Assembly: GCA_020086605.1 (NCBI GenBank)
Contig: JACBWW010000017.1
Location: forward strand, 8,674,548 to 8,738,547
Length of the DNA: 64,000 nt
Direction of reading: 5' to 3'
Origin: Lanius collurio
Taxonomy: Eukaryota > Chordata > Aves > Passeriformes > Laniidae
Shown: positions 57,721 to 64,000 of the stretch, piece after piece
Numbering within the stretch: position 1 is the stretch's first letter
Layout: the number at the start of each line of letters is the position of its first letter
Made by a program: the position numbers and the translations under genes
Notes under the pieces: model-generated
What the model was told of the DNA's origin: nothing
Seen by the model: only the letters and a program-made list of their open reading frames with translations
Database searches by the model: none

Positions 57721-60700
57721 GACATTCATTTCTTAGCGAACCTGGTTAACTATTTCTGTCTGGCAGCGCTGAGGAAAGGGCTGGGCAGAGCCCTGAGCAA
57801 ATCCATTGTCCCAGGCAGGAAAAAAAAAATTAGAAAAAAGAAAAAAGAAGATGAAAACGTGCCTGGAGGAATTTGGCTCAGCTTCATATTTGAACCGGCT
57901 TCAGGTTTCCGAAGCAGAGGCTTCCGGATGCTCGGCGGGTGTTCTCTGGGGCTGGAACCGGTGGGGAACAGTATTTGGGGTCGTGGTGGGGATTAACTCT
58001 GTCTCGATCCAGAGGGGGACCCAGAGAAGGGATGGAAGCTCTAAGATGCTCAGGGCTGGGCTGGAAGTGATGCCTCGCCACAGTGGGGGACGAGCCCCAT
58101 TTCTGGGCTGTTTTCCCGAGTTTTTGCCCATTTACACCCCACTGGTGGTGCCTTCAGGGGCTCGTTGCCTCGCTGTGTTTGCTTCACACCAAGCAGACCC
58201 TTGCACAGCTCCAGGCCGAGCCAGTGTAAGAGGGTGTTAAAAAGGGTCAGAAATAACAAAGCGAAGCAGAACCTCAGCCTCGGGAGGTGCCGAGCTGCCT
58301 CAATCCTTGCTCTGCTGAAAGGGACCTGATGGCTGAGGAAATGGGGATGCTGGGTGTAAACCCCTCAGAAAATAGGATCTTGTGACCTCACCACCTCCTG
58401 GCTCCTGTGGAGCCGCTGGTGCCACCCTGTCACCCCCCTGGCACTGCCAGATCCCAGCTGGTGGTGGCATCTCCCAGAGATGAGGCTGTTGAGTGTCATT
58501 AATGATCAGGGTGATGGCACTGAGAGTTTGGGGCCAGACCCAGTGGGGGGAACAGTGCTGCTCTGTCAAGGTCTTCACAGACATCCCAGAGATACACCAG
58601 GAAAGGACAAGATGCAGGTAGAACAATTTCAAGTGGATAGGAAATAAAAGTGTCCCTGACAAACACTGGCACAGGGAGCTGGTGGGATCTGCACCTCCTG
58701 AGGGACCTTCAGCCTCTGCTGTCCTGTGATTGCACAGCTCACCCTCAGATGCCCACCTTGCTCAGCATTCCCACACCTCCACACCCATCGGTGGCCAGGA
58801 AAAGTTGGGATTCTCCCCATGGGGACAGAAAAGGAGCAAAAAGCCAAACTGCAGAAGAGAGTGTGCAGCTCTCAGAGAAACAATTCTGACCTGCTCCAGG
58901 GCTTGGCTTGTCCTTAGAAAGTCACCTCATTCCTTGGGGACAGCTCAGGGCACCTGAGGGTGGGACACAGGATCCTCACCTTCTGAGGATGCAGCCAGAG
59001 AAACAGAGGGACAACCTACAGCACCAAAAAATGGGAGAGGCAGGGAGAGCAACAGATTGCTCCAGCAAATCTTACCCTCATGTGCCTTAATTAATTTATA
59101 GGATGGGGCTCCTCCTTTTCTATCCATTTTCCCTGTCTTCTACTGCTACAGCCCCAGGCTGCAACAGTGACGTGCAGAAATCCCACAGAAACTCCTTTAT
59201 TTTCCCTTCTCCTGGCAGCGAGGAGCAGAAACCACGTGGAATTCCATGGCTGGTCAGCACGATCTCCAAGGGACAGACCGGGTCAAAGGGAGCTGTGCAG
59301 CCTTAAAACTGCCTCTTGGGATGCTGGGATGAACATTGGGTGGAAGAACTCCAAACAGGCCATAAATTGCAGGAGAAGAGAGTCCTCCCCAGCACTGGGA
59401 TCATTCAGGAATATGTTGCACACCATAGCAGATTGCTGGGGAATGTTTCCACACCAAAAAAAAACAACTCTCCTGGGATTTTGGTCTTGCACAAGAGCCA
59501 AGGATTGTCTCGGAAATGGCTCTCCCAGCTTGCAGGAGGAGCACAAGGTGCAGATTCTCCATCATGGCCCTTTTTCCGTTCCCACCCGTCTGGAGCTGAG
59601 TTCTGTTGGGATTTCCTTCCTCTGACTTTCTAAGGAAGCTTTGGACACAGGACAGGTTGCCCTCCTGTGGCATTCCAAGGTAATTGGGGTGAAAGAAGAA
59701 GGTGCCTGTGGCTTCCTAGGATTTAAGGGACTCTGTTTCCCTTTGGGGGTGTGGGAATGTTTGCTCACCTCCCCCCAGGAGAGGACACAGCTCTCTGCCA
59801 ATCAAGCAGAGCCTAAATAAATTCACTGAGCCAAACTCCTGTGCTTGGGATAGGTGGGAAGGGCATTTTGGGATGGGAGGAGATGGAGAGAGGAATGCCT
59901 TTCCAGGCCACCTCATGAGCAGGGAGGGCTCAGGAGCTCCTTCCAGTCCCTCTCTCCAGGAAATCTTTGGACAAACACTGGTTGCAACTAAGTCTGCAGA
60001 GATCTGAAGGTAGAAGGGACATAACTCAGGGCCATCTGTCAGCCACGGGGAAGATCTTAAGGATTTATAGGGGTGGGACAATTAAAAGCTGTGGAAATGT
60101 ACACAGCATCTCCACATGAGATTCATCTCAGGACCTTGAGGTGGGGTTAGGGGGTCCACACTGGAGATTCCACCCCAGAGGAGCATCCTGGGTGCTTTGA
60201 GCCAAAGAGAAGTTTTCTCTCAAGGAAGGTTGGCCAAGAAGATGAAGTCACCAAGGAGAGTTTCAGCTCCCACTGATGGTGATGCTGCTGGGCTCCCCGT
60301 GCCTCAGTTTCCCCAGCTACACAGGAGGGAACACATCCTTTGCAAGGTGTTTGGGATGTGAGGGGGAAAACTGTGTTCACAGCCTTGGATCTTATTTTAA
60401 AAACAAACCAAAAGCACCTTACAGAGAAGACAAACTTATCATGGATTAGAGACACCAGCTGCAAACCCCCATCTCCTGCTGGGATGAGCCTCTACAAGTG
60501 CTGCTCTCCAGCTGTGCCTGGCCTCAAAGCCCAGCTCATGATGCAGGAACATGGGAATCTAAGCAGATGATCCCAAAGCCAGGAGGATGCAGACCCCAAA
60601 ATTTGCAGAAACCGCAGGAATATAAGACAGGATCAGCAGGAAAACCAGAGCCTTGTTTTCCTCCCCCCAGCTCTGGTGGTCTGGGATAGGAGGAGGTTTG

Positions 60701-60741
60701 AGATAGGGACTGGCCAGGAGGTCCCAGAGCACAGAGGGGTT

Positions 60742-60955
60742 TCACAGAATCCCAGAATGGATTGGGTTGGAAGGGACCTCAAAGATCACCTCATTCCCCC
60801 CCCCTGCCATGGGTAGGGACACCTTCCACTATCCCAGGGTGTTCCAGCCTGGCCTTGAACACTTCCAGGGATCCAGGGACAACCCCAACTTCTCTGGGCA
60901 CCCTGTGCCAGGGCCTCCCCACCCTCCCAGGGAGGAATTTCTTCCCTTTTCCGTG
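60742..60955 (-). mobile_element. CR1 LINE fragment
   Basis: The plus strand reads CACAGAATCCCAGAATGGAT, CTGCCATGGGTAGGGACACC, CACTTCCAGGGATCCAGGGA and CACCCTGTGCCAGGGCCTCC. Confidence 0.92.
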
Positions 60956-61339
60956 AGGAAAAAGCTAAATTGGTTTAATCCAAAGTCCCCGGAGATGGAT
61001 TTGCACTGCCATGTGTGCTGGGGGATGATTTACACCAGCAAAGCATGCACAAACCGATGCCAAATAGGGACGTTGTGCTTCTTATCCCAGCAGGAAAGGC
61101 AACACATGAACATTCAGTCTCAGCAAACGCATTTCCCACCCAAAAAACCGGGAAAGGGCAGAAAATGAAGAGCAGGGAAGAGCCGGGTGGGAGCGGGGAG
61201 GGGGGGGTGGGTGTGCAGCACAGGGAGGGGATCTGCAAAGTGCTGGGAACCAGCCAAGCTAAAAACCACCAGCAAAACATCAGCACGAAGTGGAGGGAGA
61301 ACAAAACGAAACGAACGCAAAAGTGACATACGGAGAAGC

Positions 61340-61510
61340 GCTGGGCTCAGTCCTTCCCAAAACTGTCCCATCCTGTCCAGCCGCGGAGCCCTGGAGCCCT
61401 GTCCCTGCCCGGCGCCGCTCCCAGCGCCGCTTTCCTCCCTCCCACCCCGCCAGAGCCGCGCTCTGACGTGCGGAGGGAAAGCTCCTCCGAACCTGACACT
61501 GCACACCCAG
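61340..61510. other. Small CpG-rich patch
   Basis: Dense CpG around CCGGCGCCGCTCCCAGCGCC and CCGCGCTCTGACGTGCGG. No exon could be tied to it. It could be a small promoter or a GC-rich chance segment. Confidence 0.3.
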
Positions 61511-63907
61511 CCTTCCCGGGACAGCTAAAGGATTCCTTTCGTTTATCTTCATTTCTGGATTTTTCCTTCCATGCACGCATAAAAAAATGCCATAAAGAAA
61601 AGATTGTGGTGAATAACTCCAGAGCTGAGTGGCGCTTATGGAAAAAAAAAAAAAATCAAATCACTCAAATAGTCGAAGGGTGTAGGGCTAAAAATAGCAA
61701 AAAGAGCTCCTTGGAGCAGGAGAGGGAGGCGGGAAGTGGAGGTGTTGCAGGACAAGAAATGCTTCCTTCTTGTTTAGGATTTCTTTTCCTTTTCAAACTT
61801 GGTAGAAAGTTTGCTACAAACTCTCCCTGTCCTTACAGCTGTAGTGAAACACTGCAGCATCACCAAAAGACTCCATTTCCCCCTCAATTTTTCTGTCTAA
61901 AGCAGTGCCTGTTGCTGAAATGTTGTAATTTTAGTGTTTTATGCTGACCAGAAGTTCCTATTCCAGTCCCTCTTCATCCCTGTTCCTCTTCCCAACCCTG
62001 TTTGGGGGAACAGCTGGAAGCATCTCTCTGCTCTGTGGAGAACAGCTGGAAGGGGACAGAGGGGACATTTTCCTCCTCCCCCAGCCCTTCCTGCTCTCTG
62101 CCAGAGGGATTTTTCCCCCATGCACATCTCTGGCTGCAGAGAGGGGGATGTTGCCCCTCACTCGAACCCACAAGCAGGGATTAAATAATTACCCCATCCA
62201 GAGGCCACAACCTTTGGCATGTCGTCATCTGTTCCTTCCCATTGCCAACTCGCATGATTTTATGGCTGACCTCACAAAAATTGATGTTTTCCTTAAAGGC
62301 CCCGTGTTGTGAAGAGAGTTTTGGCTTCTAGGAGTCCCATCAGCGAGGTTTCACTTGCTGCAGTTAAAGAAAACCCTAAAGCTGAACAAATTTGGCATGA
62401 AGAAGGCCCAAAACCTTTAAAATCTGACAGCTCTTCATCTCTTACACCTACATGACCTCCAGCATGTCTTAAGCAGCTCCCGCCATGTGAAACTCCTCAA
62501 AAGAATTTGTTTTTCCTGGTTTTAAGGGACTTTCAAGGCATGTCCTTGCTCCTCAGCACAGCTGGGATGGGGCAGCCAAGTTTTCACCCTCTTATTTCTC
62601 AAGTGTGTTTCTGCTCTCCAGCTGCTTTAGGGGAGGAACAAGCTGGGAACCAGCCTGGCTGACCATGCAGGGGGTATGTGTTCCCAGAAGGAGTTTTCCA
62701 AAGGAAATCAGCTCCTAGGATGCTCCAGGGATGGAGGAGGAGGAGCAGGGAGAAGAGAGGTATCACCACAGCACTTGTTCCCACAGCTGCTGCCACCCTT
62801 TACACAGTCACAAGCCCAAAGTTCAGCCCAAATCCAAGGATTTCAAGGAGATTTTGGGCAAGAAAAACACCCTTGCCAGAAAATGAGTAGAGAAATTCAT
62901 TTTGGAATCACACAGCTTGAAAGCAACCTTAAATATGCTCCTAAAAAAATCTCAGCCCTGCTCTGTATCAGTCTCAGAGCAAAATTTCATTCAGCCTCAT
63001 TTAAGATAGCTGCAAGCAAAATCCTGGATCCAAATTTTAAGGGACTGTCCAGACCCCAAGTGGAGTTGGATTTCTGTACCTTGTGCAAATATTTAATGCA
63101 AAACATTTTGCAGGCTTAGGGATAAATTATGATTTTGATGGCTCTCAATGCTGCCTTTATAGATGGGATATATAAAAAACATACTTATAATAGATAAACT
63201 ATAATAAATACACAATATATTACAAGGATCAACGAAACAGTGACACGACCTCCTGGGGTGAGTAACATCCTTTAGCTCCCAAATCCACAATCCCTCCCCA
63301 TCAGTGCCACCCAGAGCCCCATCCTGCTTAGGAGGTGACGATCGAGCCGTACCTTTCACAGCCAGGAAAAAAAGGTGCCCGTGGAGCTGCGGGTCCTCAC
63401 CGCATAACCGGAGCCTTGGCTGGGGAGAAGCTGTGCAGCAGCACCAGCACAGCCCTGCAACAAAGCCAAGGAGGAGGTGGTTATTCCCGGGCATCTCTCT
63501 GCCAGGCACAATACGGCAGCGGGTCAGTGTCCCCGCTCAATGGCACCATTGTCCCCTCCGGAGCTCCCGCGGGTGGTGCCACAGGGAGAAGCTTCTGCTC
63601 CTCAGAGAGCTCCTGAAAGGCTTCATCCCACCATGGGAGAGGAGCAGAGGCTTTGTTTGGGATCCTGGCTTTGCCTTGAGAGCAGCAGTGGGGTGAGGTT
63701 CCTCCAAGAGAGGAAGGGAATAGGATGTTGGATGAAATCGGTCAGGGGTACAAAGGGGTGGGAGGATTGGGTTGAGAACGGGAGTTCACAGCTCACTGAG
63801 AGAACAGAAGGATGCCCCCAGTGGGGTTTTGTTGGGATCCCTGCAGGAGTTTGCACCTGGATGCTGCAGCGATGGGAAGAGCACACTGAGAAGCTGGAGA
63901 AATCTTG

Positions 63908-64000
63908 GAATCCCGGAATGGCTCGGGTTGGAAGGGACCTTTAGGACCACCCAGTTGCACCCACTGCCATGGGCAGGGACATTCCCACTATCCCAGGCTG
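63908..64000 (-). mobile_element. CR1 fragment cut by the window end
   Basis: The plus strand reads GAATCCCGGAATGGCTCGGG, CTGCCATGGGCAGGGACATT and continues past the window. Confidence 0.88.

Larger units (their letters stand above)
39661..64000. other. 24-kb region upstream of GJC2 without a recognised gene
   Basis: I searched for exons of GUK1, the usual GJC2 neighbour, by its P-loop and other conserved blocks and saw none. Open frames here are short, overlap CR1 or tandem repeats, or lack family features. The region holds most of the CR1 copies in the window, a minisatellite, CpG-rich patches at about 56.7-57.7 and 61.35-61.5 kb, and otherwise ordinary-looking sequence. A non-coding transcript cannot be excluded. 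Confidence 0.5.

Noticed and set aside
1..64000. CRISPR arrays, rRNA, intact tRNA genes, bacterial-type operons
   Set aside because: None seen; spliced genes and CR1 elements show a vertebrate chromosome. The only tRNA-like sequence is the worn SINE head at 51.8 kb.

Overview
This is vertebrate nuclear DNA, almost certainly from a bird. It carries split genes with GT-AG introns, CpG-rich promoters, and more than twenty 5'-truncated CR1 LINE fragments, the dominant avian retroelement. A short element with a tRNA-like head and a CR1-like tail (about 51.8 kb) hints at a songbird, but this is weak evidence. There is one assembly gap (N, 19734-20116) and one isolated N (49252).

All recognised genes lie on the minus strand, head to tail. 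Read in the direction of transcription (right to left) they are GJC2, IBA57, an unidentified gene seen only as its last exon, and a MEIOC-family gene. GJC2 (connexin gamma-2) has a single coding exon at 34582-35829 and a likely non-coding first exon at about 39430-39545. IBA57 (mitochondrial Fe-S assembly factor) has three coding exons, 27850-27600, 26533-26190 and 25551-25160, giving 328 aa. The unidentified gene ends with a short coding exon at 20493-20383. The MEIOC-family gene has five coding exons, 12080-11935, 9502-7744, 5188-5054, 4967-4787 and 3239-2986. I assembled these by matching splice sites and phases, and they give 824 aa.

The left end (1-2985) is AT-rich and shows no gene. From 12.1 to 19.2 kb is probably the long 5' intron of the MEIOC-family gene, leading back to a CpG-rich promoter at 19.2-19.73 kb that is cut by the gap. 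From 20.1 to 25.1 kb holds the orphan exon and AT-rich DNA. From 28.3 to 34.5 kb separates IBA57 from GJC2. From 39.6 to 64 kb, upstream of GJC2, I find no recognisable protein gene: it holds many CR1 pieces, a 0.55-kb minisatellite (about 48.96-49.52 kb) and two CpG-rich patches of unknown meaning.

The genes do not form a functional pathway; their order is the informative part. In human, GJC2 and IBA57 are neighbours on 1q42, whereas MEIOC lies on 17q21 near GJC1, the sister of GJC2. A MEIOC-family gene beside GJC2/IBA57 therefore suggests an ancient duplicated block (GJC1-MEIOC and GJC2-MEIOC-like) whose second MEIOC copy survives here.
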